Assembly (NCBI RefSeq): GCF_000319385.1
Contig: NC_019566.1
Coordinates: 475,015-539,014, forward strand
DNA from: Candidatus Endolissoclinum faulkneri L2
GTDB taxonomy: Bacteria > Pseudomonadota > Alphaproteobacteria > Thalassobaculales > Thalassobaculaceae
DNA length: 64,000 bases
Direction: 5' to 3'
Below the pieces are notes generated by a model. The model saw only the letters and a program-made list of their open reading frames with translations, was not told the origin of the DNA and did no database searches. Numbering within the stretch: the stretch's first letter is position 1; each line of letters starts with the position of its first letter. Shown in pieces: positions 42,891 to 53,760 of the stretch. The translations under genes and the position numbers were made by a program.

Positions 42891-43553
42891 ATGAACCAGG
42901 TATATCCTACTCCAAAGTCTTTAACAGCAAGAGAAATCTCTATCTCTCGCAATGGAAGGCCTATATTTGCCAAGCTTTCTATGGTTATTTTCCCAGGCCA
43001 ATCTTTGCGTTTAATAGGACCAAACGGTTGCGGCAAGAGTACTATTTTGCGTGTGCTTGCTGGGTTACTGTCACCCAGCAAGGGGCATGTGTATTGGGAA
43101 GATACCCCAATCAATAAAGACCTCTCTAGCCACGGTAGTAGAATTGCCTACTTAGGACATAAAAATGCCATAAAATTGTCACTTACAGCGCGTGAAAACG
43201 CCAAAAATTTGTTAACAGCGTCTGGACGATATTCCAAAGCATCGCTAGATAGAGCGTTTAAAATGCTAGAACTAGAGCATTTAGCTAGTCTACCTGCGGG
43301 TTTGCTTTCAGCAGGACAAAGAAGGCGTGTATCAATCGCTCGGGTGATAGCATCTTGCTGTCCACTATGGTTACTAGATGAGCCAACAGTTGGGCTAGAC
43401 TATTCTGCTACTAAGACCCTAGAAAATGCTATTTCTCTTCATTTAGCCAGCGGCGGTATGGTAATTTTCGCAACTCACATTAACATAAATTTAGGAAGAG
43501 ATGATAAAACGCTTGATCCGAGAGACTTTGCTTGCTCTATAAAGTTAGGATAG
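42891..43553 (+). CDS. ccmA: Heme exporter ATP-binding subunit CcmA
   Basis: CcmA is the ATPase of the CcmAB complex that frees holo-CcmE from CcmC. The 220-residue protein has Walker A GPNGCGKST (43-51), ABC signature LSAGQRRR (139-146), Walker B LLDEP (161-165) and H-loop His196. LSAGQRRRVSIARV and DEPTVGLD are the CcmA version of these motifs, and the context of the other ccm genes supports the call. It stands alone, 42 kb from ccmB, with no Shine-Dalgarno before the ATG but a strong hairpin. Confidence 0.93.
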   Translation: MNQVYPTPKSLTAREISISRNGRPIFAKLSMVIFPGQSLRLIGPNGCGKSTILRVLAGLLSPSKGHVYWEDTPINKDLSSHGSRIAYLGHKNAIKLSLTARENAKNLLTASGRYSKASLDRAFKMLELEHLASLPAGLLSAGQRRRVSIARVIASCCPLWLLDEPTVGLDYSATKTLENAISLHLASGGMVIFATHININLGRDDKTLDPRDFACSIKLG

Positions 43554-45571
43554 GTTATTTAAATATGTTATTTATAGACATAACAAAAAAAGATTTTAAG
43601 GATAATTTTGGCGTACTAGGCAATAAATTTACTATTACATTGAATTATGTAGCTAGTTAAAAATTTTTCTGGAAATTTAGTAAAAGCACTTGGTAAACGC
43701 GTATATCATAAAAAAGTAATTTTATCTAGATAAATACTAGTAAAATTATTTTTTTTAATTATTCAAAAACCTCCAGTTGAGTTAAAATAGCAAATTATGA
43801 TTTTTATCGTATTACTACTTAAAGATTATGACACACACTATTATTAATTTTTTATATTTTTAACGCCTAGAGAATAAATGACTTTTGATGAATAATTCTT
43901 ATAGAATGGACAAAATAATGTGCATTACTTTCTTAATGAGAGAATGGTAATTAAAACAGCCAATATACATGAAAATAACTTAAGAGCACTTGAAAAAACT
44001 TTTCTTATCAATTAAGATTTCCAAATAAATAATATTTACTTAGCATTAAGTATTATTTTAAGAATAAGTCAATTAGTATTTACTAGCTTTCGCTATATTT
44101 GTAATATTTTAACAAATATTCTAGATGTGAAATTTTATGTTTATTTTATCTTCCTTATGAATTTTTTTTCGCTTTATTGTTTTGCTAACTAACTTTTAGG
44201 AAAATTTAACTTGTATTCAATAATTATATATACCAAAGAGAAGAAAAACTGTTAAGAGATTGACCACAGACAAAATCAGTTTCTATTGGGCAATTAAAAT
44301 AATAATTACTATAGTTGATTAAAAATAAGTCAAACAAACTTAGTTAAAGTTAATAATTTCAATGGAAAAATTAATTTATTGGTTTCAATAATTACAATGA
44401 GACATACAATTATTGATCCATTCAGAATATAATTATAGCTAAAGATAGTTTTATATTTTTATGCTGCATTAATCTAATAAAGTTGATTATCCAATTAAAG
44501 TCGGAAGCAATCAATAAATTTCTATAAAACAATCAATTTATTTAATTTTGATCTATAAAATTGCTGCTAGAATTATTCTTAATGCTTTTGGTTAGTCTGA
44601 TGTGAATTTACGATTCATACTGAATAAGCGGCTTGAATAAAAACAATTGCAAAAGCTTTAGCATTATAGCTTAAACTAATATAAAATAAAATATTAAATT
44701 AACTAATCATGTTATTTTGTAATAATTGTTATCATAAGTTTTTCAGAATTAAGCGACGCTACGTTTTAGCGTTGTCGAATACTATATTAGGCGTGTAATT
44801 ATTTGTTTTTTCAGATAAGTTAAACTGTACTAATCAAAACTTGAAGTATTAACTTGTTGTTTTCTAAATGACAATAATTTTTGTTGTTATCTAAACAACA
44901 AGATGAAATGGTTAAACAACAATTGATTTTTGTTATTGTTAAATTGTTTTTTTTGTAATAGATCATTCATAATTATAATTATTTTAGCAAAGCAGCAGAT
45001 AATACCTCACACATAGTCAGTTGAGTGTGTAAAGTAGTTGAACATTATGTTATGATTTATGCAATTTTAAGATAATCTATTGTTGAACAAAAAACGAAAT
45101 ATTGGCATTTTATGGTTTGATTATTTTATCATTATTTATTAAGCGTATATAGCTGGATGTTTAAAGTTTTTAACTTTGGTTGAGAATAAATCCTATATAT
45201 AACATAGGCAATATCATATCCTTAAATTAATTTCTTGGTTTAATTACTTTGTTAATGTTTTATATTAAAGATAACAAAAGGTTGTTATCTTCTTTTACTA
45301 TATCGATGTGGTATTGTTGTTTATTTTGTCTTTTATGCAAAAATTTATCTATCATAAGCTGGAATAAATTAATGTAAAGCATTTATATTTGTTAATACAG
45401 CTTGTAGGCTAGAAATTACCGTCTTGGTATTTATAACAACTAATTAATTGCTAATTATTGTTGTAACATTCACGAAAAGGAAAATAATTGAGATGTTACT
45501 TATAGAAAATATATAGATTAAGGAACTACTAGTTACGCAACTATAATAGACATATAAACAATATAGCTTAC
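43554..45571. other. 2-kb AT-rich convergent spacer
   Basis: No gene recognised. Two 8-bp hairpins are visible: 44881-44901 (TTGTTGTT/AACAACAA) and 45270-45289 (GATAACAA/TTGTTATC). The rest has dense stops in all frames. Confidence 0.5.
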
Positions 45572-46645
45572 CTATTTTAGAGCTAGCGTTTTTGCATCGA
45601 TTCCAACTACTGATCTAATTGTGGGGTAACCAGATGCTGTTATTCGTGCAGAAAGTTCATTTCTGATTCTCATAAATAAGCTTAAGCCATTATACACCAG
45701 AGCTGAATAAAGCTGCACGAGAGATGCCCCGGCACGAATTTTAGTATAGGCTGTTTCTGTACTTTCCACTCCACCAGCACCGATCAACACTAGACTATTT
45801 CCGGCCATTAGTTTAGCTTGAGCTAGTATTCTGGTAGATAGTTCGAATAGAGGTCTGCCAGATAGGCCACCAGTTTCTTTGCTTAATTTTGAACGCAAAA
45901 ATGCAGGACGAGTAACAGTAGTATTAGAGATGATCAGTCCTGTTATACCAGAACGCACTGCCGTATCAACGATTGCTTCAAGCTGTCCTTCTCTTAAATC
46001 AGGTGAAATCTTCAGAAGTATAGGCGGAGTATTTTCATATCCGGCAATGTCCCTGGCCTTAATTACTGTATCTAATAGTTTACTAAGTGATTTCTTTTCC
46101 TGTAGGTCGCGTAGCCCAGGAGTGTTTGGTGAAGATACATTAATCGTAATATAATCAGCTAATTGTGCAAACTTTCTCACACAAAAGTCATAATCATCAA
46201 TCAAATTTAGAGTATTTTTGTTAGCACCAATATTAATGCCTATAATTCCTGAGCGCTGTGGTTTAGGGCATAAGCGTCGGAAAGCAACATCAATACCTTC
46301 ATTGTTAAAACCGATCCGATTAATTATTCCTGTATCTTCATGCAGGCGAAAAAACCTTGGTCGTGGATTGCCTGCCTGAGGTCTTGGTGTAATAGTACCA
46401 ACCTCAACAGCTGCCACCCCTAACTTTAGTAGTGAATGCCAGCATTGAGCATTTTTATCAAAGCCTGCTGCTAAGCATACAGGGTGTGGAAAATTAAGAC
46501 CCATCAGGTTTTGCGAAAGGTTTGGCGAAGCTTTAGAGCGCTCCACTGGAGCTATTCCAGCGGAAAGCGCACCTAGGGTAATACGATGAGCGATTTCTGG
46601 TTCGAGATAATTGAGAATTGGAGTAGCAAGATCGCATATATTCAT
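45572..46645 (-). CDS. pyrD: Dihydroorotate dehydrogenase, class 2 (quinone)
   Basis: PyrD oxidises dihydroorotate to orotate in pyrimidine synthesis and passes electrons to ubiquinone at the membrane. About 357 residues. FMN and substrate motifs include NLMGLNFPHPVCLAAGFDKN, GTITPRPQAGNPRPR, NVSSPNTPGLRDLQ (with the class 2 serine base) and IGAGGVESTETAY. The N-terminal helices (NYLEPEIAHRI) are the class 2 quinone-binding part. I chose ATG 46645; a TTG at 46675 would add ten residues without homology. No strong Shine-Dalgarno for either. Confidence 0.94.
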   Translation of the reverse strand: MNICDLATPILNYLEPEIAHRITLGALSAGIAPVERSKASPNLSQNLMGLNFPHPVCLAAGFDKNAQCWHSLLKLGVAAVEVGTITPRPQAGNPRPRFFRLHEDTGIINRIGFNNEGIDVAFRRLCPKPQRSGIIGINIGANKNTLNLIDDYDFCVRKFAQLADYITINVSSPNTPGLRDLQEKKSLSKLLDTVIKARDIAGYENTPPILLKISPDLREGQLEAIVDTAVRSGITGLIISNTTVTRPAFLRSKLSKETGGLSGRPLFELSTRILAQAKLMAGNSLVLIGAGGVESTETAYTKIRAGASLVQLYSALVYNGLSLFMRIRNELSARITASGYPTIRSVVGIDAKTLALK

Positions 46646-49363
46646 ATTCAGATGGATTAATATAAGTAATTTCAAATATTTAAATTAATCTAGTAAAACC
46701 CTATAAATGATAGTGGATTATACTTAAATTAAGGATAAAATCAAACTTGATATTAGACAATAATCAATATCGAATTATATTCTTTTTATCAAAAACGATA
46801 CCTAATAATACATTGATTGTTTTTATATTGATGTTATAAATTAAACCTTAGAAAAGTTAATGGGTGATGAAGTATTTAAACTGACAGTGGTAATCGATGA
46901 TTTACTTAGAGTATAAACATAATAAATTTATAGAGTAAAATTATTAGATCTTGATCTACCGCTCTTCATTTAATTAATACATTTAATATATAATATTATT
47001 TGCTAAATCAACTCAAATTAATACTTTGTTTTATATCAAAAGTATATTTTTAAATAAAATTAAATTTTTACAACCATAGGTGACAACAAAAATTAAAAAT
47101 AGATAAAGAAATTAATCCGGAAAAATAATCGTATAGCTGCTTATTAGACAGTCTTTATAATAGTTTTACCGGATAATTTACTAAGATTTTTTTTAATAAA
47201 AATTCCAACAGAGAATTATTATTAAAACATAATATTTGTTGTATTTTAAATCATTTAGTAGTGTATAGTAAGTGATAGTAAATCAATTATTTACACAGCT
47301 AATAGCAAATAAAAACTCGTTATACACTTTATTTTTTTAAGCAAAAATTTCTATTTAAAACAATTTACAAAACAAAAGAACTGATAATAATTAATATTAT
47401 TTTTTTTAAATTTGATGAGTAACAAATTATAAACTTAACGAGGTTTAAAGGCTATCATATTACACCCAAGAACAAATGTATTTGCTAGATAAGGTTATAA
47501 TTAGTGCATTTTTGGAAACAATATTACGCTAATAATGCGATTGATTGTATGCAATTAAGTACTAATAGATTTATAGTTAATAGATACATGATTATTGAAA
47601 ATTTTACAAAAAATTAATATTCTGTATACTATATGTTGATTCGATGAAATTATGATACCGAAAATCAAATGCTATTTAATTTTGTATGATTATTTTCTAT
47701 GTATAATAATAAAGTTAATAAATCAGGGATTATATCTACCTATTAAGATTTAAGTATCATTAACTCTCTCCTGATCGTATATTATAATAAATTTTTACTT
47801 ACAATAATTTGCAGGAATAGACATAAGAGCATAATTATAATATTGTTATGTATAGTGTACAAGAAAGTAAATGTTGTTTTTTTTTTGTAATCTGCTTTAA
47901 TTACCTATTAGCTAGGGATAGTGTTGACTAGAAATTTTATCAAATAAGTTCTTTTATTAAAGATTTATTCGATTGCTTTATCCCTTACCTAAAATTTTAG
48001 GTTAGGAGATTTATAGCTAACAGTTGAATTACGTAAAAAGATAATTGCAAATTATCTAATGAAACATAGACCTATTTAATGGTTTAGTTTATCTTGCTAC
48101 ATAGTTATGATCTATAATAAAACATTTGCTGATATTAACAATCGTATGCATTTTAATTAACGATTATCATACATGTACGCTAATCTCTTTTTAGCCATTT
48201 TTGATTAGATTATATTTTAATATAATAATAAATGCTAATATATTGTAATTAGTTGATAATTTTATCGACTAAGCTTAAGTAAATTTATTTATAAACTATA
48301 ATAATTAGCGTACCATATTGTTGGCAATTTTACTATTAAATCTATTTAACTTATCTTAGCAGATAGTAAATTGTGCTAAGCTTGAGATACTAACTTCTAG
48401 TGTTCTAGCTAATAAATCGTTTGTTATTTACTATGTTTATTCTCTATTGTCAAAAATAGGACATTATTACAACATTTGATAAATCTAACTGATTTAAGTC
48501 TGCTTGCATATACTTAATAGTAGCTTTTTTAATAGTATACAATATAGATAATTGATCCAGGGAATAATACTAGAAAGAATTTAAGATATCTTTTAATTTA
48601 GTTTAAAAATATTGTCCATTAATAGGTAATGGGTTAATTTGCTAACGTGATGCATGCAGTCCAAAAAAATTTTTTGCTATATTGCTTTGTATTATATTTA
48701 AGAGATGTAATGCCTTTATTTACGTTAAAATATTTAGGATTATCTAAGGCATATTTTACATGAGTAAAACTTTTTAGAAAAGAGTTAATTAGATGGTAGT
48801 AAATTATTTTAGTTGATCTTTATTGGTTTTGTGTGATCAAATTAATATTTGTTAGGACAATTTGATGCTTTTATTTGCAAATTTTTTTAGATAAATGTAT
48901 ATTTGGGCCACTAATTATAGTGTATTATTTATACTATTAGCGCATAATCAATAAGTTATTTTTAAACATACCTTGATCACTCAGATTGATTACTGATAAA
49001 ATCTCAATTATTAGATGTTAACTTACTCTTGAGTAAGGTTTTTATATAATTGCTCTGTCGAATATTCTAATTTAAATTACATCTCTGTAACGTCAAAAGT
49101 TTATTTATTATAATCCCGAAAGCTCTATTATTTAGCTAGTTAATATTGAGCTCTGTAGCAATTTTCTCTATAAGAGATTATCTTATCTCTAAGTGTAACT
49201 TCTATTAAGCAATGCTTCCTAAGATTAGTTGTTATCTTAGAACAACTAATTACTTAGCCTTTAGTGTAAAGTGTAATTAATTGATAAACTTGACAGTGAT
49301 AAGTGTTATTGTTACTATCTATTCGAGTCAATTTCGATCAATAATTAAGTAAAGGGTGCTTAG
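46646..49363. other. 2.7-kb AT-rich spacer, the largest gene-free stretch in the window
   Basis: No gene, RNA or mobile element recognised. Structures are a 24-nt near-palindrome with one mismatch (47983-48006) and a 10-bp hairpin (49224-49250) 113 nt before trxA. In many alphaproteobacteria the addAB and trp genes lie beside trxA-folC-accD; none is left here. Confidence 0.5.
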
Positions 49364-49684
49364 GTGACTACAAAGATAGTTTCTGACTCTTCGTTTGACG
49401 AAGAAGTTTTAAAATCTGATATTCCTGTGATAGTTGACTTTTGGGCTGAGTGGTGCGCTCCTTGCAAGGCGATCGCTCCATTATTAGAAAAAATTTCTGA
49501 TGAGCTTAAAGGGCAGGTAAAAATTGTTAAGTTAAATATTGATGATAATCAAAAAACGTCCGTTACTTACGGTGTGCGGGGTATTCCTACATTAATAGTT
49601 TTTAAGGATGGACATATTCATGCCAAAAAAGTTGGTGCTTTATCTGAATCTCAGCTCAAAAATTGGATTAAAGATTTGATATAA
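49364..49684 (+). CDS. trxA: Thioredoxin
   Basis: Cytoplasmic disulfide reductase of 106 residues. The active site is WAEWCAPC (Cys31, Cys34); WCAPC rather than WCGPC is common in alphaproteobacteria. The buried Asp25, the cis-proline motif RGIPTLIVF and the C-terminal helix are normal. The GTG start at 49364 follows AAGGGTG. It converges with folC, with 162 nt between the two stop codons; order trxA-folC-accD is conserved, although trxA is often codirectional in relatives. Confidence 0.95.
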   Translation: MTTKIVSDSSFDEEVLKSDIPVIVDFWAEWCAPCKAIAPLLEKISDELKGQVKIVKLNIDDNQKTSVTYGVRGIPTLIVFKDGHIHAKKVGALSESQLKNWIKDLI

Positions 49685-49846
49685 TAAGTAATAAGCTTTA
49701 CAGAAATTTTTTCTTTTTCTGTGTAGAAATTTACTTCTAGATAATTATTTTTTAACTTCAATGCAAATGCAGGATCGATCTAGGCATCTTGTTAGATCAT
49801 AGGCTGTGATTATACCATTAGAGAAAATCATATAGCAATTGCCTTT

Positions 49847-51181
49847 TTAACTATTTTTTGCTAGAACATGGCCTGCAAGATATAGTGAGCCAGCAATGAG
49901 CACGCGACTTCTTTGCCCTTTTTGTGATGATATAATTAACTCTAGAGCTTCGTTTAGATTTTTACACGCTGTAACTATCATGCCAGATTTTTGCGCTATT
50001 GCTGCGATTTCATCAGCCGATAAGCTTAATTCTTCATCTGGAATGGTTACAGCTGAAATGCTTTTTAATAGCGTAGCGAATGAACTAAGATAGTCTTCTA
50101 CTGATTTGGTCTTGAGCATGCCAATGATAAGGTGTACAGGTTCTTTAGGGTTTTTTGCACACCAAGATGCTACTTGCTTGGAAATTGCACGGCCAGCATC
50201 AATATTATGTCCACAATCTAACCAGAGACCCCAGCCGTTTGGTAGCATGTCTACTAAAGGGCCGCGTTTTAGGATTTGCAATCGCGCTGGCCAATTTACT
50301 TCAAGCAAACCACGTGCTCGGTCTTTAGTGACATTGATGATTTTATCTGATACTATTCTTGCAATCGCTACTGCCACAGTAGCATTGTCAATTTGATGCT
50401 CACCTACTAAGGCTGGCAAAGGTAATTTCTCCGAATCACCGTTTATTTCTATCACCATGCTATCAGCGTTGCAATTGACAGTGTAATGATGACCAAAAAC
50501 ATTAATCGGCGCTTCAAGCTTAGCTGCTCGTTTGGTTATTATATCTAACGCACGTGAGTTTTGAGGTCCGACAATTACTGGTACTTTAGGTTTTATAATA
50601 CCAGCTTTTTCGAAAGCAATTTTTTCTATCGTATTACCTAGAAAACCTACATGATCAATTGATACAGTAGTAATTGCGCTAGCTAGCGCTTGCTCTATAA
50701 CATTAGTAGCATCTAATCTACCACCAAGACCAACTTCTAACAATAACACATCTGCCGGTACCCGTGAAAATACTAGGAAAGCTGCTGCGGTTGTGATTTC
50801 AAATAAGGTAATATGGTTGCCGGAGTTCTTTCTTTCGCATTCCTCAAGCGCGGAGAAAAGTAACGCATCATCAATAATTTTACCAGCTAGGCGAATTCGT
50901 TCATTAAAACGTACCAAATGTGGTGATGTATAAACATGCACACGATGCCCAGCTGCCTCCATAATTGCCCGCAAATAAGCTATTACTGAGCCTTTTCCAT
51001 TTGTACCTGCCACATGAATTACTGGTGGAAGAGTGCGGTGTGGGTTGCCAATATTTTCCAGCAAGCGTTTTATACGACAGAGCGATAAGTCAATGGTGCT
51101 AGGATGCAAAGCCTTAAGACGCGCAAGTATTACATTCCAAGTTTGAGTATTTTCAATAGAGACTTGTGTATTAGCGTTTAT
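49847..51181 (-). CDS. folC: Folylpolyglutamate / dihydrofolate synthase FolC, apparent ATA start
   Basis: FolC adds glutamate to dihydropteroate and folates. It shows the P-loop VAGTNGKGS, the conserved EVGLGGRLDATN, SIDHVGFLG and WLDCGHN motifs. The first in-frame ATG/GTG/TTG (TTG 51109) falls within the conserved N-terminal helix (LARLKALHPSTIDLSL), so the true start must be upstream. AGGAGG at 51190-51195 lies 8 nt before an ATA at 51179-51181 that opens the same frame, 24 codons earlier; a stop lies just upstream. I therefore extend to 51181, as ATA or a mutated ATG. The gene follows accD by 52 nt. Confidence 0.9.
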   Translation of the reverse strand: MNANTQVSIENTQTWNVILARLKALHPSTIDLSLCRIKRLLENIGNPHRTLPPVIHVAGTNGKGSVIAYLRAIMEAAGHRVHVYTSPHLVRFNERIRLAGKIIDDALLFSALEECERKNSGNHITLFEITTAAAFLVFSRVPADVLLLEVGLGGRLDATNVIEQALASAITTVSIDHVGFLGNTIEKIAFEKAGIIKPKVPVIVGPQNSRALDIITKRAAKLEAPINVFGHHYTVNCNADSMVIEINGDSEKLPLPALVGEHQIDNATVAVAIARIVSDKIINVTKDRARGLLEVNWPARLQILKRGPLVDMLPNGWGLWLDCGHNIDAGRAISKQVASWCAKNPKEPVHLIIGMLKTKSVEDYLSSFATLLKSISAVTIPDEELSLSADEIAAIAQKSGMIVTACKNLNEALELIISSQKGQRSRVLIAGSLYLAGHVLAKNS

Positions 51182-51233
51182 TGAAGTATCCTCCTAAGAA
51201 AATCTCAATTAGAAATTGTCATTATTGATAATA

Positions 51234-52166
51234 TTATCCATCATTTACTCCTGCATCATTATCTTGATCTAAAACTTTTACTTGTAGATGTGGCAGAGCC
51301 ATTAATTTGTCTTCTGATTCACTAAACATTATTAATCTAAGAATTTGCCCCAGAATAGTCTTTAGCTCACGGCGATGAACAACCAGATCAATCATGCCGT
51401 GCTCTTGTAAGTATTCTGCTTTCTGGAAACCTTTAGGAAGTTTCTCATGGATGGTTTCTTGAATTACTCGTTGGCCCGCAAAGCCGATGATCGATCCTGG
51501 TTCTGCAATATGCAAATCTCCAAGCATAGCAAAGGAAGCTGTTACTCCACCAGTAGTAGGGTCTGTTAGCACTACGATAAATGGCAAATTGTGCTCTTTT
51601 AGATTATCGATAGCTGCTACAGTACGTGGCATTTGCATAAGTGACAAGATGCCCTCTTGCATACGTGCTCCTCCAGAAGCTGGGAAGACTATAAGACTAG
51701 CATCTTCTATTTCAGCTAGTTTGGCAGCTCTAACTAAAGCATCGCCTACACTTGTGTTCATAGAACCGCCCATGAAGGAAAAATCGAATACGGCGCAAAC
51801 AGCCCGCGAATTTTCTATTGTGCCATAAGCAACAATAATTGCATCATTACGTCCAGTTTTTGCTTGTGCTTCTCGTAAGCGTTCATTGTACTTTTTGCGA
51901 TCACGAAATTTTAGCGGATCTCTTTTGGTCTTTGGCAAATCTATTATCTTATAGTTTCCTTGGTCAAATAGCATAGCAAGCCGATCGTCGGCACTGATCC
52001 TTAAATGATGGTCGCATGAAGTACATACTTGAAGGTTTTCCTCCAGATCACGATGAAATAATATTTGTCCGCAAGACGGGCACTTAGACCATAGTTTATC
52101 GGGCACTTCACGAGTACTAACCCAGGCTTTAATCTTTGGCAGGACCGAGCTAGTAAGCCAGTTCAT
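51234..52166 (-). CDS. accD: Acetyl-CoA carboxylase carboxyltransferase subunit beta
   Basis: AccD and AccA form the carboxyltransferase that makes malonyl-CoA for fatty acid synthesis and for the PKS extender units. The 310-residue product has the N-terminal zinc ribbon with Cys29, Cys32, Cys48 and Cys51, the carboxyltransferase core FMGGSMNTSVGD, FPASGGARMQEG and the oxyanion-loop region DPTTGGVTASFAMLGD. ATG 52166 follows AAGGAGATAG. It forms an operon with folC. Confidence 0.96.
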   Translation of the reverse strand: MNWLTSSVLPKIKAWVSTREVPDKLWSKCPSCGQILFHRDLEENLQVCTSCDHHLRISADDRLAMLFDQGNYKIIDLPKTKRDPLKFRDRKKYNERLREAQAKTGRNDAIIVAYGTIENSRAVCAVFDFSFMGGSMNTSVGDALVRAAKLAEIEDASLIVFPASGGARMQEGILSLMQMPRTVAAIDNLKEHNLPFIVVLTDPTTGGVTASFAMLGDLHIAEPGSIIGFAGQRVIQETIHEKLPKGFQKAEYLQEHGMIDLVVHRRELKTILGQILRLIMFSESEDKLMALPHLQVKVLDQDNDAGVNDG

Positions 52167-53760
52167 TTCTACCTATCTCCTTATTTATTCTAGGATTAAC
52201 TCCATATTATCTACTTATTCATTCTTCAGTAAGACTTTGTGCCATTTTCAGGGATTATAAAGAATATTATAAAGATACTAATTTTATCGCGGTTTTATTA
52301 ATTATTCGAGGGGAGATTACCTCGATTGAATCACTCCACTAAGCTTTACAGAAATTCTTAATTTAATTAACTTTAGCAGTTAATTGTCGTAGCCTCAGAA
52401 CCTGAAGTGATTGAAAATAATAAATATCACGGCAGTTATATTTTTCTATTAATATATTATTTTTTTTGACATTAAAGCAAATGATTAATCTATTAGCTTG
52501 CTCAGTGAATTTAAGTTAAGATCTAACAAATAATAAAATAATTTTTATATAGGATAGTTATTTATGACTAAAAATTTTTTTAGCGTAAGAAAGCAATAGA
52601 TATTGCTGCGTTAATCTCTATTTTTTTAAGCATAATTAAAATCGAAACAATTGTTTATGCTAAATCGAATTACAAATAATAGTAATTATGCCAATCTCGA
52701 ACCATTTCAAAAAAAGTTTTGATATAAATAACATAGACAATATAGCTTTATTGTTTATTAGTATGTAAAGAGACGGCAATTAACTTAATATATTCAAAAT
52801 ACTTTAGTATGATATTTTATCGGTAAAATTCTTACAAAAGAATGTAAATTGCTATGCTCTAAAAATTTTCAATCATACGGAAACTATATTCATTATACTG
52901 AAATACGCCTTCTTAATCAAGAGTATAGTCATGTTAGTTACAAAATTAAAACTTAAAGATAGTTTTTAAATTAAATTGCCAAAGCACACGTATTATTTTT
53001 TTTCAAAAAACACCTATACAAGCTTGTAACCCATTACAGTAGCTCAATTTAATTGCAAATTTTTATGTTATTCTATAATCTATTAGATCTGATCTCACTA
53101 ATTAGCAAACAAATGCACTGTTATTTTGTCAAATTTTAAATTAATACAATCGGTTAATTTTACATTAAGAAGATCCTATTCAGCAATATCGAAGAAAATA
53201 TTTCTTTTTTTATAACTTTATTCTCTCAGTAAGGAAAATATTTTCTTAATTATCATTGCTATAAATATTAAGCCTTAATAAGCTCCTTACAAATAAGATT
53301 TAAATTATTAGAGATAAAATACCACTGAGATATAAATTTAGAAATACTCAGGTTTAATATATCCATCTCAGAGTAATGTTTAAAATAGGCATTTACTTAG
53401 CCAACGTAAATGGCATTTAGCAAATGATAAATTTATAATCATAAATGCAATTATTAACGGTGAATTATACAGATAATTCAAATATTAAAAGAAGTTCCCT
53501 TGGTCAAAAATAGATTAGCATAGATTTTACTATGTTTTAGACAGTTTATTTGCGAAATCTTAAAGAGATAAAATAGCTTCGCATAATAAAGCAAATAATA
53601 CAACATAATAAAATAAATTATTTAATATGGATCTTAGAAAAGATTACACTACAAGGTCTGAGTTTAGTATAAGATGACATTAGCGGGTAAATCTATTAAA
53701 CTAGTTAGCTTGTTGATAATTATTAAAGCTATCATTACAAGCGACAAAATTCAAACAATA
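52167..53760. other. 1.6-kb spacer between accD and accA
   Basis: Apart from the gene-start relic at 52564-52735, nothing is recognisable. The usual spacing of these genes in alphaproteobacteria is not conserved, so no missing gene can be named from position. Confidence 0.5.
52564..52735 (+). pseudogene. Decayed N-terminus of an exported protein
   Basis: AGGA lies 9 nt before an ATG (52564) that starts MTKNFFSVRKQ and then stops at TAG 52597. The neighbouring frame continues from 52584 with RKKAIDIAALISIFLSII and ends in ETIVYAKS, which together look like a signal peptide with a V-Y-A cleavage site. A third frame at 52678 goes on with NSNYANLEPFQKKF before a stop. Three consecutive frames thus read as one exported protein broken by at least two frameshifts. 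The post-signal segment faintly recalls S41 C-terminal processing proteases, but that is a guess. Confidence 0.35.
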
